A stretch of DNA of 64,000 nucleotides from Tenebrio molitor (GCF_963966145.1 NC_091046.1:22878001-22942000), one strand, 5' to 3'; shown: positions 9,826-20,835, counted from the stretch's first letter. Notes: a model not told the origin generated them from the letters alone. Numbers and translations are program-made.

Positions 9826-11074
9826 ACCCCACAACAATTATCGCATAACATATGTGTATACATGTAAAATTTGAACTTTGACTTAATTTTTTTTCTGTGT
9901 TATCCTTCCGAGAATGAAATTGTATAAAATCCATATTGCACATACCAACATAAGGAGTTACAGTCATTGATTAATGATTAATTCGCTCTAAAGTATTGTG
10001 GTAAACGAGATGGTTCTACAATGTCTTGCATACAGCCAACAAAAATTAACACAAGCAGTGCAAACATCAATTATTATTCCAATATAGGGTTGAAATCTTC
10101 TTAAAGATTAAATTTAGTCTATTTATACGAAATGTTTGCGACCATTTGCTATATATTCTTAAGAAACAAAGTGATGCGATAATTGTTGTGCGGTGTGTAC
10201 TATTTATTGCTTCCAATTTGTCATTTAGTTGAAATAAAAAAGTAGAGCTGTTAGAAGAAAACTAATATTATTTTCGTAATTAGCATCTTAGATGTAGCGT
10301 AGCCGTCGTAAGAGATAGCCGTGCTGAGAAAAAGGCAATGCCGAAACGCTCGCCTCTAGCGGTCCGGCACTCGGGACTTCGGCAAACGTACTTACATAAA
10401 TGTCGAAAACGTGTGAGGCTGTAATTATTGCAAATTACTACTCGTAAAATTAACATTTTATTTAGCTCAAAAAATTCAAATTCAGCAAGGGAATTTGGGA
10501 AGAACCCCCACTTTGTCAATTAATTACATTTTTAATACAAAAACCGTAAGTACTCCTACATTTATTTGCTGTACAAAACGATTTAGCCAGGTTTTTAAGC
10601 AATGTTACGAGATAAATTGGTAACAAACTCGAGTAAATCAATCGTAAAATGCCAGACAAAATTTTACCACGAATGGTATTCGGAGGACTATTTCATGAAT
10701 AAAACTATTTTCAAATTAAATGAAATAACTGTCAAAATATTTAAAACTAGCTGACCAGACAGACTTTGTCTTGTCCAAATTTCAATACCTAAATTTGTTT
10801 GTGACCGTTTTGTGAATTTGTGAAAAGTTATTGGAAATATGTAAACAACGTAAAAATAAGGAATTTTACATAGGAGATGGATTCTGTCGGCAGTATTCTA
10901 CATTGCTGAAATGCTGGAAATGTGTGATGTGTCTGGAATGTGATCGAGCTGGAACCATGCGGTTTTGTTCCAGAATTTAAGTCAGAATTTAATTAAGTCA
11001 GAATTTCATGTCCAAACATATGATTTATTTTCTTCCATTAAATTTAATATTACAATGAATCTCAAGCAGTTTTA
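9826..11074. other. No gene seen; one GC-rich patch
   Basis: Mostly AT-rich. At 10290-10390 a markedly GC-richer stretch (GCCTCTAGCGGTCCGGCACT inside) stands out; it does not fold as a tRNA and gives no credible ORF. At 10665-10700 GGTATTCGGAGGACTATT resembles 20829-20850 outside another foldback. Confidence 0.4.
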
Positions 11075-11348
11075 TTGGGTGATTCAAAATGATTGTGAAT
11101 AAGAATTGCAACTATGTACGAAAATTTATGTGGCAACTGTGTGAATGGGATAAAGTTGACATTTGTATGACATTTCATAAGCGTGCATTTGATTTTTTTA
11201 ATTCCATTACACATTGATTTGACAACTTTCAAAATTGCGCGACTATGAACTGTCAAAGTAATGTCAACTCTATCCTACCCACACAGTTGCCACATACATT
11301 TTCGTACATAGTTGTCAGATTTATCCACAATTATTTTGAATCACCCAA
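11075..11348. mobile_element. TA-flanked MITE
   Basis: TTGGGTGATTCAAAATGATT at 11075 pairs with the right end ...TTTTGAATCACCCAA at 11348, and ACTATGTACGAAAATTTATG, GTGGCAACTGTG and others pair inside, giving arms of roughly 90 bp. TA at 11073-11074 and 11349-11350 is the target duplication. Non-coding. Confidence 0.8.
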
Positions 11349-11537
11349 TATTTACATTTCGATTTCGATTGCAAGATCGATGTTCAAGTAAACAATTCGA
11401 TTGGTTTGATTCCCAATTTCACAATCAGCTGTCAAATGACATTTGTGCATAAACCAACTACTACATTTCTTGGATAGATCGCGAAACAACACAAAAAATA
11501 AAAGCAAATGTAATTTTATTTTAATTTACTGGATTGC

Positions 11538-12294
11538 GTTTTTCCAGAGTTTTCTTCAAATCTTCCAGATTTTTTTTCAGTTGAAAAAAAAAACATCAAG
11601 CAAATATGTAGCTCCTATTGTCAGTTATGATGATCGAGAGTGCATACAAAAGTTATAATTTTTGAAATTTGTCCGAATTTTCCGACTTTCCTTTGTAATT
11701 GTCAGGAATTTTTTTTCCGAAAACTTATCCAAAACCCTAACAAACAAAACCAAAAAAGAATTACGCATAGCCATCGTTCGAATCCTGAGTTATAGTCTTG
11801 AGTTCATACAAAAAAGCACTTTCAGTTTTCCCCGAATTATTTTAATTTAGTTTTTCCAGATTTTTCTCCAAATCGTTCAGATTTTTTTTTCTATTGATAA
11901 CATTCAATTGAGTTATTTCCATCCCGGGGCAAATCGAACAAAAAAAAAAAATAAATTAATCAAATATGTCGTTCCTATCGTCAGTTATGATCGAGAATCC
12001 ATACAAAAATTATAATTTTTGCAGTTTGCCAGAATTTTTCGAATTTTCTTTGTAATTGTCCGACTATAACGAACAAAACAAAAAAAAAAAAACAATTATG
12101 CATATCCAACACAAAAAAGCACTTTCAGTTTTTCCGGAATTTTCCAATTTTCCTGGCAACTTTTCCGATTTTTTTTTCTTTTTAAAACACCCCTGAAGTA
12201 AAGCGAACAAAATAAAAAAATAAATATTCAAATCGGTCAAGCCGTTTTTGAGTTTTAGCGAGACTAACGAACGGCGATTCATTTTTATATACAG
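11538..12294 (-). mobile_element. Helitron-like 5' segment with about 310-bp tandem repeats
   Basis: On the minus strand it starts at about 12294 with TATATAAAAATGAATCGCCG, then CAAAAACGGCTTGACCGATT, an arrangement typical of 5' ends of insect Helitron-like elements (inferred from general resemblance). Two direct units (11538-11848 and 11849-12160) share TTTTTCCAGA, GTCAGTTATGAT, CATACAAAA-TTATAATTTTTG and AAAAAAGCACTTTCAGTTTT. ORFs here are short and low-complexity. No 3' hairpin end was found, so the element is incomplete or ends elsewhere. Confidence 0.45.
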
Positions 12295-12295
12295 G

Positions 12296-12345
12296 GTCTC
12301 CCAGAACTGGCGGACCAAAATAACACGGTGAAATCATTATCTTCT
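12296..12345 (+). repeat. Terminal fragment shared with 24785-24831
   Basis: ACAGGGTCTCCCAGAACTGG at 12296 and CAAAATAACACGGTGAAATC further in are repeated at 24785-24831 with few differences. The ACAGGGT(G/C)-C start is typical of mariner-like ends. No partner end was identified. Confidence 0.5.
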
Positions 12346-12937
12346 GGCAATAATAGGAAAAATATTTTAAAAATCCATCCTCATTGGATTTTAAAATAAG
12401 AACGTTTTTAATTGACCAATCGCGTGTAGATATAAAATTACCTTAAAAAATTATATTGGTAACTATCCAAACAAATTTGATTGTTGCAAACACATTATAA
12501 TTGAATATTATGTCATAATAAATTATTTCTGACAATTCTGACAAGTCATTAAAAACGCGTAATGTTTACCGCTTCAGAATATTTTGATATGCTTGTCTTA
12601 TATGGACAGTGTGATGAGAGTGCCACAGTTGCTCCTCAGGAGTACGCAGTTCGTTTTCCCAATAGGGAACATCCTAGCAGAAATACTATAACCTGAAAAA
12701 TACTATAACCTAAAAACGTCCGTCATTGCACAAACAATGCTGATACCCAACAAGGCACATGCATCATTTGAAATGTATCCATAGTTACAAATAAAGCAGG
12801 AAAACTAATTAATAGGTAACTTAACATCAACAACAGCATTGGTCAGTTTAAATTGCTTCTTTCCTAATCACTATTTAAGATATATATATATAGATTATAT
12901 CCCAAGTGGAAAATTTTTTGCTAATGAACGAAAACAT
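12346..12937. other. No gene seen
   Basis: AT-rich DNA without supported features; a short near-direct repeat (ACTATAACCTGAAAAATACT) lies near 12690. Confidence 0.4.
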
Positions 12938-13043
12938 CCATAAATGAGGTCAGAAGACCAATTATTATTATCAAATAAGAGCACGAGACGAAGTCGAGGG
13001 CTTTTATTTGATACTAATTGGTCTTCTGACCAAATAATTTATG
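12938..13043. repeat. Foldback with ACGAG loop
   Basis: CCATAAATGAGGTCAGAAGA at 12938 pairs with TCTTCTGACCAAATAATTTATGG ending at 13043, and CAATTATTATTATCAAATAA with TTATTTGATACTAATTG. The loop (about 12980-13005) is GCACGAGACGAAGTCGAGGGC, itself part palindromic. Confidence 0.75.
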
Positions 13044-13183
13044 GCTCTAAATATCTACATCTAAGTACAATTTGTCGCAACTGATCTGTAATTATAGAAA
13101 TAATTATAGATCAGTTGCAATACAAAATTTTAATAAAATCAAACAATTAGAAAATTTTGTTCTCTTCCCATTTCTTGAGCATT

Positions 13184-13448
13184 TAAACTAGGCAAAAATG
13201 AATAGGGAATTTCTCCTTTTTTGAATTTTTTATAAATACCCTTTAAAATTTGTAATAAAATGTGTTAAAAATATATTAATATAAGCTCTTTTTATTTCAT
13301 TATTAATATAAACAATTAAATATAATGTTTCAAGTACTTGTAACATTTTAAATTTATCTTGTGTTTAAGAATACGTGGGAGGTTTGGGGCAATTATTTTG
13401 CTTTCCAAGAAAAATTGTGGAATTCCCTATTCATTTTTGCCTAGTTTA
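13184..13448. mobile_element. Short TIR element (MITE)
   Basis: TAAACTAGGCAAAAATGAAT at 13184 with AGGGAATTTC pairs with GAATTCCCTATTCATTTTTG and CCTAGTTTA ending at 13448. Non-coding; AT-rich middle. Confidence 0.75.
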
Positions 13449-13604
13449 TTAATAAAGTTGATTAATAAATCTAAGCCTCGATTTAAAATAAAGTTGACTC
13501 AAGTTGCAAAAAACCACTTGTCATTTACAACAGCATTTTTTTCATATTTTTGAACCAAATAAAGGCACAAAGGAACCAGAAAATCATGGTTTGGGTTGCA
13601 TACA

Positions 13605-14323
13605 TACCGGGTGTAGAATTAGTTTAGGAGACATAGGATTTTACATGTAAAAATAAAGAGTTTCAGTTATTGGCTCCCCTATTAATTTTACGGCAAAATA
13701 GTTAGAATGAAAGTTGGAGAGAATTAAAATTATTGCCTAATTTCGGTCTTACTTTTTTTCTAACATCTTGTGGTACTGGAAGAAAGGCAAGAAAGAAGTT
13801 GACACAAAAACAGTAAAAAGTACTACTAAGCATGAAATTGTATTTTTTTCTTTAAATGTTATTAAGGAGGATCTTTTTTAAGCAACTTCCAAGCAACATT
13901 TGCTTCAGGTTTCCCAGACCAATCAATTCCTGCCACAGAAACAATTGGAAGAATTGTAGAGAAGTTTGAGCATTTAATGGAAGATACCTTCTCATTCATC
14001 CTGTAGTCCTGTATGACTTCATTTGAAGGGCAAATTAAAAGACAATTAAATAATAGAGAAACCATCCGACAAATACATAGTATTTTAAAACTCAAATTTC
14101 ATGGCTAGTGCTACTTTTTTTTGGGTTAACCCCTTTCTTGCTTTTCTTTCAGTACCACAAGATGTTAGGAAAAAACAAAGAGTGGAATTAGACAGTATTT
14201 TTAATTCTCTCTAACTTTCATTTTAACTATTTTGGCATAAAATTATTAGGGGAGCCAATAATTGAAACTCTTTATTTTTACATGTAAAATCCTATGTCTC
14301 GTAAACCAATTCTACACCCGGTA
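13605..14323 (+). mobile_element. Long-TIR mariner-like element with transposase N-terminal remnant
   Basis: TACCGGGTGTAGAATT at 13605 pairs with the right end AATTCTACACCCGGTA at 14323; arms of about 180 bp include GACATAGGATTTTACATGTA and, further in, CATCTTGTGGTACTG. The TA at each tip fits Tc1/mariner-type insertion. The middle holds the short reading frame 13878-14006. Confidence 0.75.
13878..14006 (+). pseudogene. Possible transposase N-terminal (HTH) remnant
   Basis: A 42-codon stretch before a stop includes SGFPDQSIPATETIGRIVEKFE in two readable parts (FPDQSIPATETI; GRIVEKFE). This matches the general F-P-x(2)-x-I/x-P-x(2)-T-I-x-R-I-V-x-K-F-E pattern of the N-terminal helix-turn-helix region (DUF4817-type) of insect IS630/mariner-like transposases. 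It sits centrally inside the TIRs of its element. The minus-strand ORF 13862-14095 over the same bases is taken as a shadow. Confidence 0.5.
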
Positions 14324-14791
14324 TAAGTACAGCTTTACAGTAATTTCAAATGACTAATGCCATAAAAGTGCTGTTGCAAATACAAAGTGGTTTTTTGCAA
14401 CTTGAGTCAACTTTAGTTACTGTTGATTCTGAATAATTATTATTATCGGTTGAATTTTTGTATCGTGCTAATAAATTTAGTAACTATGACAACCTAGAAA
14501 GTTTAAGATCGAAATGCAGAATCCACTTTAATTAATTTGGAGTTAGTTCTTCTTTTTTGATGCATATTTCTACTTGCAAAATTTGGCTTACATTATATCG
14601 ATGTGTCAATTGTAAAATTAGTATTACTAAAATTTAATGTAAAAAAATAAATACCTACCATTATCGGTTATTTTAAATTCTCACCCAGACATATTAATTG
14701 AAATTTTTTTCGTGAATTCATTAAAATTAATAATAATGTCTCAATTTAGAAAATTAGTCACATTATCTATTTATCTTTGACAAACGGGATT
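14324..14791. other. No gene seen
   Basis: AT-rich DNA downstream of the THAP ORF (which reads on the minus strand), without a clear polyadenylation or repeat signal that could be supported. Confidence 0.4.
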
Positions 14792-15154
14792 TCATCTAGA
14801 CTGAGGGTTCATTTCTTTCTTTCGGTTTTGGTTAAATACGAGGCTAAATTGGGGAATATACTGGGGATGGTCTTTAAAAAAAGGTGGTCTGTTTAAATGC
14901 AGTTTTTTAGTGCTTCCATCAGGTTGCAAGTGTTTAGCATACCTAATAATATCAGTAGAATGAAAGTGTAATTGACAGACAACACTTGAAGATGAGGGTG
15001 TAAAATCATCCCGCGGAATCGCTTTCAACCATGCTTGTTTACGTTCTTCATTTTTAGGAAATTTAAATATATTCATACCACGATTATCCTCTGTTGTCTT
15101 CAATACCGAATCATAGTTGCTGTTACAACCAGGCACACAACAACGGCTAGGCAT
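14792..15154 (-). CDS. THAP-domain protein, short, probably transposon-derived
   Basis: The frame starting MPSRCCVPGCNSNYDS has the C2CH zinc finger of THAP domains: C-x4-C near residues 5 and 10 (CCVPGC), a W-x-K-A-I-P segment (AWLKAIPRDDF), then CQLHF as the last Cys/His pair, followed by LNRPPFFKDHP. THAP domains are zinc-dependent DNA binders found in P-element transposases and host regulators. The upstream Met at 15211 was not used because THAP domains begin at this M-P-x-x-C. After DHP the frame goes out of register: a +1 reading gives SIFPNLASYLTK, the expected continuation, then a stop. It is therefore a truncated, frameshifted copy. P-type fragments also occur at 44631 and 45641. Confidence 0.75.
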   Translation of the reverse strand: MPSRCCVPGCNSNYDSVLKTTEDNRGMNIFKFPKNEERKQAWLKAIPRDDFTPSSSSVVCQLHFHSTDIIRYAKHLQPDGSTKKLHLNRPPFFKDHPQYIPQFSLVFNQNRKKEMNPQSR

Positions 15155-15540
15155 GTTTTTGAGGTTATTCCGGCGAACCCCGACAAAAAAACACAACAAC
15201 TCTTTCCACACACATGAAAGCCTTTTATAATTAAATATTCATCAAAAAATGGCGGTTATGAACAAGAAAATGAAAACTAACACACATACCACATTACCAC
15301 GCCATGCATACTGCTGACTCCGACGGTCTTCAAGCGGTGTTGCCAATTCTACTTCAGCACGGCTGTCTCTTACGACGGCTACGGATGTAGGTTGTTGTGA
15401 TCGAATTGGACGTTTTGTGTTGAACGTCTTTATTCGAGAGAAAAAATAACTGTTACTTTTGTTGAGCACTTTATTCGTCTCTTACTGGTTTCGTTTTTAG
15501 TTATTCTCTCAAAGTCTATTTACAAAATTTTAATTTTTAT
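15155..15540. other. Upstream of the THAP ORF; no gene assigned
   Basis: This stretch is richer in G+C than its neighbours at 15300-15420. It would be the 5' side of the THAP gene if that was ever transcribed. A 75-codon minus ORF (15242-15469) and a 60-codon plus ORF have no recognisable pattern. Confidence 0.35.
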
Positions 15541-15653
15541 ACAGGATGTCCCAAAATTGGCGTACAAACTACTTACTACCTTATCAAGGATGTTTAAATG
15601 TACTTACATGAAAAAAATATGGAAAAAATGTTTCCGACAAAAAATCAATTATT
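15541..15653 (+). mobile_element. Left part of a mariner-like repeat
   Basis: It begins ACAGGATGTCCCAAAATTGG after TAT and matches 22546-22650 closely (GCGTACAAACTACTTACTAC, then GGAAAAAATxTTTCCGACAA). Its presumed right part is at 19805-19945 beyond the retrotransposon; the counterpart right end at 24049 closes with GGGACACCTGTA. The retrotransposon 15654-19228 follows directly. Confidence 0.65.
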
Positions 15654-15762
15654 TTTATTATAGCGTATCCCACCTCCACCCGGCGGCACGGCAATTTTGC
15701 CGGAGTACATACACTATTACGGATAATACTATCAAGTAATAGTGCAGTGCTTATCAACATAA

Positions 15763-16581
15763 TTACCGGCGTCTCGCCTCCACATTTTGACTTTTTTGTG
15801 TTTTATGTTCTGTGTCAATGTTAAGGAATTTCCTCACGATGTGACATGAGTATAATAATATACCTTTTTGAATTTCAACCACCAATGTGTTCTCTAAGTC
15901 CAAAATTTTTAAATTTTTAAAAAGAGATTGCGGTACTATTCCTGTTGCTGAAATTATAAATGGTAAAATCGAAATTTTTTCTAAACACCAAAGATTTCTC
16001 ATAGCAACGGATAGTTCTAAATATTTATTAATTTTTGTATTATATGTTTGTGTTATATTGTGTGAATTTGGAACAGCTATATCTAAAAGATATGCTTGCT
16101 TTTGTTGTTTATTTAAAATAATAATGTCTGGTCTGTTATGCTGAATGTGAATGTCAGTTAAAACTGTGCGATCAAAATATAATTTGTAATTGTCATTTTC
16201 TAAACAACTTTCTGGTTTATAAATGTAATGTGGTTGTGTATCCTTTAATAAATTGAATTTAACAGCTAAATTCATGTGTATAATTTTTGCGAATATATCA
16301 TGACGTTTTTTATATTCGCTTTGAGCCAAAACGGTGCAAGAAGAAATGATGTGTTCAATGGTTTCCCCTTCAGTTCCGCAAATCCTACATTTATCGATGA
16401 TCGATTGTAAACCGCATATGCGTTTTTTATAATTTCTTGTATTTATAACACGATCTTGTATTGCAAATATAAAACCCTCAGTCTCAGGATGAATATTTGA
16501 TTTTTTAAGCCATGCATGAGAAGCTTGAATATTAATTTCTGGCTGTTCTAGCTCTTTAAAATATCGCCCATGTAAAGACAT
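15763..16581 (-). pseudogene. RLE retrotransposon ORF, C-terminal segment (zinc finger and endonuclease)
   Basis: 272 codons. A C-x2-C...H...C finger (CRICGTEGETIEHIISSC, about residues 66-83) is followed by the restriction-like endonuclease signature RPDIIIL...AYLLDIAVP, the P-D then D arrangement that cuts target DNA in RLE-type LINEs. The end SQNVEARRR and stop are conserved in the copies at 22749 and 31814, so the C-terminus is authentic. It overlaps the preceding frame by 34 bases, pointing to a frameshift. Confidence 0.85.
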
Positions 16582-17177
16582 TTACATTTTACATTTGCTA
16601 TAGTGTCAGGTATATTTGGCTCAACAATATCTGAAATTACATTATCACTTAAATTTAAAGGTGTGTAACCTTTATCCGCTGAAACCAAAGCATTAAAAAA
16701 AGTGTTATCACGAGCTCTATTGAGAAAATAATTTTTTAGTGAAGCAATTTGATTGTGTTGTAGAATTTCTAGATTTGAAAAACCCCTACCACCATTTTCG
16801 CGTGGTAAATTAAATCTTTCAATAGCAGATTTGGGGTGATGTTTACAACATTTTGTAAAGAGAACTCTAGTTTGAATATTTATATTCTGTAAATTAGTTT
16901 TGGACCATTTTATAACACCAAAAGAATAGGTCAACAATGGAACAGCATATGTATTAACTGCCTTAATTAAATTATTACCGTTTAATTTTGATTTTAAAAT
17001 AGATTTAATTCTTAAATAAAATTGTTTTTCTAAATTTTCTTTTATAATTGAATGTTGAATATGATTTGATTGATTAATACCTAAATATTTATAAAATTCT
17101 CCTTTATTTAAATTTTTAATGATTTCTCCTTCTTTAGTTATATAATATATTCTAAATTTTCGTAATGACCACGACAT
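16548..17177 (-). pseudogene. RLE retrotransposon ORF, segment between RT and endonuclease
   Basis: 209 codons. It contains YLGINQ (KYLGINQSNHIQH), typical of the thumb side of LINE reverse transcriptases, then a stretch with KCCKHHPKSAIERFNLPREN and GRGFSNLEI, the G-G-x-G-x-x-N-L-E-x motif found after the RT domain in R2/R4-like elements. It continues the frame 17138-18403 after a shift. Confidence 0.8.
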
Positions 17178-18403
17178 ATTGATTGCGTTTTACACTTATC
17201 AATACCAAAACTCATGCCAATATCATTTGAGAAATTTTCAGTTATTGTTAGTAAAGATAAAATGTGATTCTTTTTAGATGCATAAAGTTTTATGTCATCC
17301 ATATAAAGAAGGTGATTTAATTTGGATAGTGTGGTATTATTAACTCTAATATTGAAACCATATCCAGTGCTATTTAATAGATTTGTCAAAGGATTGATGG
17401 CCAGACAAAACCATAAAGGACTTAAAGAATCTCCTTGATAAATTCCCCGTTTAATTTGAATAGGCTCGGATTTTAATTTAGTATTGTTTATTGATAAATT
17501 TAAAGTAGTTTTCCAAAATGTCATAACATGGGATAAAAAGTTAATCAAATCCAAATTAATTTTATAAATTTTAAGAATTTTAATTAACCATGAATGTGGT
17601 ACTGAATCATAGGCTTTTTTGTAGTCTATGAATGCGGTACAAATATTTCTATTATTTTTTCTAGCTTGTTCCATTATTACCGTATCTATTATGAGTTGTT
17701 CTTTACAACCAAAACACTCCTTAACACAACCTTTTTGTTCTTCATTAAGTATATTTAATTTTTGACAATGGTCGTAAATTATTACTTTAATGCAAGATGT
17801 CATAATTTTATAAATTGTAGGCAGACATGTGATTGGCCTATATTTTGATGGATTTTTAGTATCGGAATCTTTTGGTTTCAGATATGTTATACCATGGACC
17901 AAAAACTCTGGAAATGTGTTAGGTTCCCTAATAAATCCGTTAAAGTGATCAAGTAAGCATTTATGAATACAAGTAAATTTTTTTAACCAAAAGTTATGAA
18001 TTTGGTCATCTCCAGGGGATTTCCAATTATGTGAACTATTAATATTTTTAACTAAAATTTCAAGGCTAATTTGAATATGATGTGGATTATTACTATCTGG
18101 TATCTCATTTTCTAAATTAGGAATCCATTCTGCCTGATTATTAAATTGAACTTCATTTGACCATATGTTTGACCAGAATTCTTTAATTTCATTTATATTT
18201 GGTAGACCATTATTATTTTGAGTTTTATTATCTGCTAAATTTTTGTAAAACAACTTCTCATTATTTCTAAATAGTTTATTTTCAAATTTCCGTTGTTTAT
18301 TATTTTTATATCTTTTTAATCGTTTAGAATAAATATTCAATTTTTGTAATAAAGTGTCTTTAATTTCTATTAATGTTTCATTATATTCGTTATATTTTAA
18401 CAA
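17138..18403 (-). pseudogene. RLE retrotransposon ORF, reverse transcriptase segment
   Basis: 421 codons. Reverse-transcriptase blocks in order: KYRPITCLPTIYKI, FIDYKKAYDSVPHSW (motif A with catalytic Asp), KRGIYQGDSLSPLWF (motif B), LLYMDDIKLYA (motif C with the Asp pair) and GMSFGIDKCKT. The domain copies element RNA into DNA at the nick made by the endonuclease. The domain reads without a stop, so decay is recent or slow here; the frame breaks lie outside the core. Confidence 0.9.
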
Positions 18404-19227
18404 TGTATTCTGTTTTTATTTAAAATCGATTTAATACAGTTATTTAGATGATTAGAATTTATACCCTTTAAATATTGAGTTATTCTACCTAAATCTCGTC
18501 TGATATTGTTAATGCGTTTATTTAGTCTTCGTTCCCATTTTGGTAATTCTTTAGCTTTTATATTATTTGTCTGGTCAATTTCGTTTGAACCATTTAATCT
18601 GATAATTGTTAAAGCTCCACTATATATGATACTGTGTAATTTTCTAAAACTTGTGTTATTTACAAATTTACGTAAAATGAATTGATTTAAAATTTCAATC
18701 ATTGCAAAGAATTTTTTGGAGCTTTGTTGTTTAGGTAATAGTGGTCTATTAAATGGTTCTATATGTTCAAATTCGTTTAGAGTTCTATTAAATTGATCTT
18801 CAATTTGTTCTTTAAAATTTTGATGGTAGTAAAAATTTTTATTAATAACATGTATATCATTATAACTCAAGTCTGAATTATTTATGTCGTTTTGTATCGT
18901 GTTGTTTGGTGTTGAATTACTTTGATAACAGAAAGAGTCATTATGATTTGGTAAACTTTGTAAACTTTGCGGTTCAACAGAATTTTCAACTAAATTATTA
19001 GAAACTTCATTATTGTCAGAATAATTAATTGACAATTCTAACTTTACATCATTTTTGATCTTTTCTAAAATTGCCGAAGGGATATAGTTTTTCTTCATAA
19101 TGGCTCTCCTCTGGTCAGCTAAATTTTGAATAGTAACAGGAAACTGAGGGTACTTACTTTGGAATGCTTTAAATAAATCAAGCCTGTAGTTTCGTGATCC
19201 GAAAATATTCCCGTATAATGAAAATAA
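18397..19227 (-). pseudogene. RLE retrotransposon ORF, N-terminal segment
   Basis: The first Met is at 19098, but the frame stays open upstream to 19227, encoding YGNIFGSRNYRLDLF and LADQRRAIMKKNY, which look like coding sequence; the true start may thus be lost or lie further up. LNKRINNIRRDLGRITQYLK near the end is a basic helical segment. It overlaps the RT frame by seven bases. No zinc finger was recognised. Confidence 0.7.
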
Positions 19228-19331
19228 TTAAATTAAAAAATGATGTATTTTTTTTTTAAATCAAGCAGACACATTAAACATTAAACAGTAATAAAAGTAC
19301 ATTCTAATTTGGCAAAGTGACTAAGACAGCT

Positions 19332-19541
19332 ATGGACATTCAAGACAATGTCTATTTGACTCCGGCCGATAACAAATATGATTTAATAAAAATAATCGTA
19401 GCAGAATGTGAACAAATACCACCAGAATTTTTATTAAACGCCGCAATGGGCGTCAGTGGAAGGTGTCGAATGTGCCTTAGAGAGAATGGAGGTAATTTCA
19501 AACATTTGCTTGATTTTTGGAAATTCTATTTTTTTTATTAA
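19332..19541 (+). pseudogene. Mariner/Tc1-like transposase C-terminal fragment
   Basis: The stretch VAECEQIPPEFLLNAAMGVS followed by GRCRMCLRENGGNFKHLL fits the C-terminal end of IS630/mariner transposases (x-I-P-x-E-x-L/F...R-C-x-x-C-I-x-x-N-G-G-H-F-x-H-L). The catalytic part is absent. It lies just beyond the 5' end of the RLE retrotransposon; a possible element end, ACACCCGGTATG, is at 19791-19802. Confidence 0.65.
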
Positions 19542-19804
19542 AAACAAATTTTTGATTTTTTATTTTAATGTTTGTGTATTCAGAAGATAAACATCTATCA
19601 GAATAAAGATAAAAAAATATACAGTGCAACTTAAAAAAACAAAGTTAGCTGCGGTCTGTCAAAAAATATAATGTTAAAAAAAATCATATCATGTCGGGCT
19701 ATAGTGTTTCTAAAACGATTTTGATTGACGTATCATTTGTTAAAATCGGAAAAAAAATAAGGAAGTTATAGCACCAAAGGTTTTTCATAATACACCCGGT
19801 ATGT

Positions 19805-19945
19805 ATTTCAAAATAATTGATTTGTTAAGTGCCACTTTCAAACACCGTCAAATCAGCAAATAAGTCCAATAGAATTTTTTTTTACATTTTTCTGACGTTT
19901 ACGGTAATCTATTCTACACCGTAGTGCACCGTTAGTATGCCATTT
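19805..19945 (+). mobile_element. Right part of the mariner-like repeat begun at 15541
   Basis: AAATAATTGA-TTGTTAAGTGCCACTTTCAAA, AATCAGCAAATAAGTCCAAT and CTACACCGTAGTGCACCGTT match 23890-24030 in the same orientation. The last bases (GGGACACCTGTA in the other copy) are lost after GCCATTTT. Together with 15541-15653 this brackets the RLE retrotransposon. Confidence 0.65.
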
Positions 19946-20138
19946 TCCTAGTTCTACAAAAAATGAGGGTGGGGGTGTAAGTACCCGTCCGGACCTTCGT
20001 GGGTACAGTTGGACGTGACAGATATGCAACATGCCACCCACCATTGAAATAAAAATGAGAATGTGTACATACATATTTTTGTTTCAATTATTTTCTTTCC
20101 CTCCACCACCCGTCGGCAAATGCCCATTTGTAATTTAT

Positions 20139-20480
20139 TATTATTATTACTATTACGCAGAATCGGAATCCGAAGTCTATTTAGCTCCTAGATTAAAATT
20201 GAAAAAAAAAAGATTTCTTTTTCCCAATTTCAATTGATCGCATCTGCTTCATCATCGAAATGTGCATCAAGTTTGTTTTTGAAGATGTTGGGGTTGGATG
20301 CGTTCACAATTTCGTCACTTAGGTAATTCCAGTCGATAAAAACCCGATTCGGAATGAAATGGGTTCTGACACAAGTTTTGTATTTTCAGTTTAAGCATTA
20401 CCTCCTAAAGACCTGAGTGCTCTGACATATTCATCACGTGACACTTTGCCAGTGGTCATAACACAAAGTCAGCCCTTACG
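20139..20480 (-). mobile_element. LINE 3' end with ATT tail, minus strand
   Basis: On the minus strand 20385-20230 reads RTHFIPNRVFIDWNYLSDEI then VNASNIFKNKLDAHFDD and a stop: the standard end of CR1/jockey-group RT proteins (F-x-x-R-V-x-x-W-N-x-L...V-V-N-A-x-x-x-x-F-K-x-K-L-D). An ATT-rich run (20138-20155) follows as tail. Upstream coding sequence is broken by a stop just before 20385 and fades out by about 20480. Confidence 0.65.
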
Positions 20481-20660
20481 CCGCGACTAATTTTCACAGA
20501 TAGTACCTACGTGCTATTACAGTTTAGTTTTGCAAACGTGTGTTGGTAGGACATTCCTATGTTATTGTATTTTGTGCTTTTCGTCAAAAACCCATTAATG
20601 TGAGTGTTTTGAACGGTGTTTTCAACTTGCAAGATGTTAGGATAAGGTATTCTCATTTAT

Positions 20661-20835
20661 AATACCACGAGTAGTCCAAATTATGTCGATTATTTTTCAA
20701 ACTAGTCACGAATTATCAATTGTGCTTGGGAATGAATCCACGAGTGCGTCAGCACGAGTGAGATTCGCAAGCACAATTGAATGAGTGAAACCAGTTTGAA
20801 AAATAGTCTACATAATTTGGACTACGAGTTGTATT
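20661..20835. repeat. Foldback with ACGAGTG loop
   Basis: GAGTAGTCCAAATTATGT and TTTTTCAAACTxGT at the left pair with ACxAGTTTGAAAAA, ACATAATTTGGACTAC at the right; CAATTGTGCTTG pairs with CAAGCACAATTG inside. The loop near 20738-20762 reads CCACGAGTGCGTCAGCACGAG. The flank GTATTCAGAGGACTATTCCA resembles 10672-10695. Confidence 0.75.

Larger units (their letters stand above)
15654..19228 (-). mobile_element. Non-LTR retrotransposon with restriction-like endonuclease (R4/Dong-like), nearly complete
   Basis: About 3.6 kb on the minus strand, one ancestral ORF from ~19227 down to 15763 followed by a GC-rich 3' UTR that ends near 15654 (GTGCCGCCGGGTGGAGGTGG on the minus strand). Order: N-terminal region, reverse transcriptase with YMDD box, zinc finger and C-terminal PD-D endonuclease. 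This order is that of the RLE-bearing LINE clades (R2/R4/NeSL group); YMDD instead of FADD makes R4/Dong-like placement the best guess. Overlapping frames at 18397-18403, 17138-17177 and 16548-16581 imply three frameshifts. Partial copies: 8174-8248, 22657-23691, 31360-31916, 49858-50045. Confidence 0.8.

Noticed and set aside
10280..10400. Possible tRNA or SINE in a GC-rich patch
   Set aside because: No cloverleaf or A/B-box arrangement could be made from the sequence.
11443..11850. ORFs of 60-70 codons in the tandem units
   Set aside because: Low complexity, T-run derived, and not conserved between the two units.
13862..14095. 77-codon minus ORF
   Set aside because: The plus strand of the same stretch reads as a transposase N-terminal remnant in the centre of a TIR element; the minus ORF shows no pattern.
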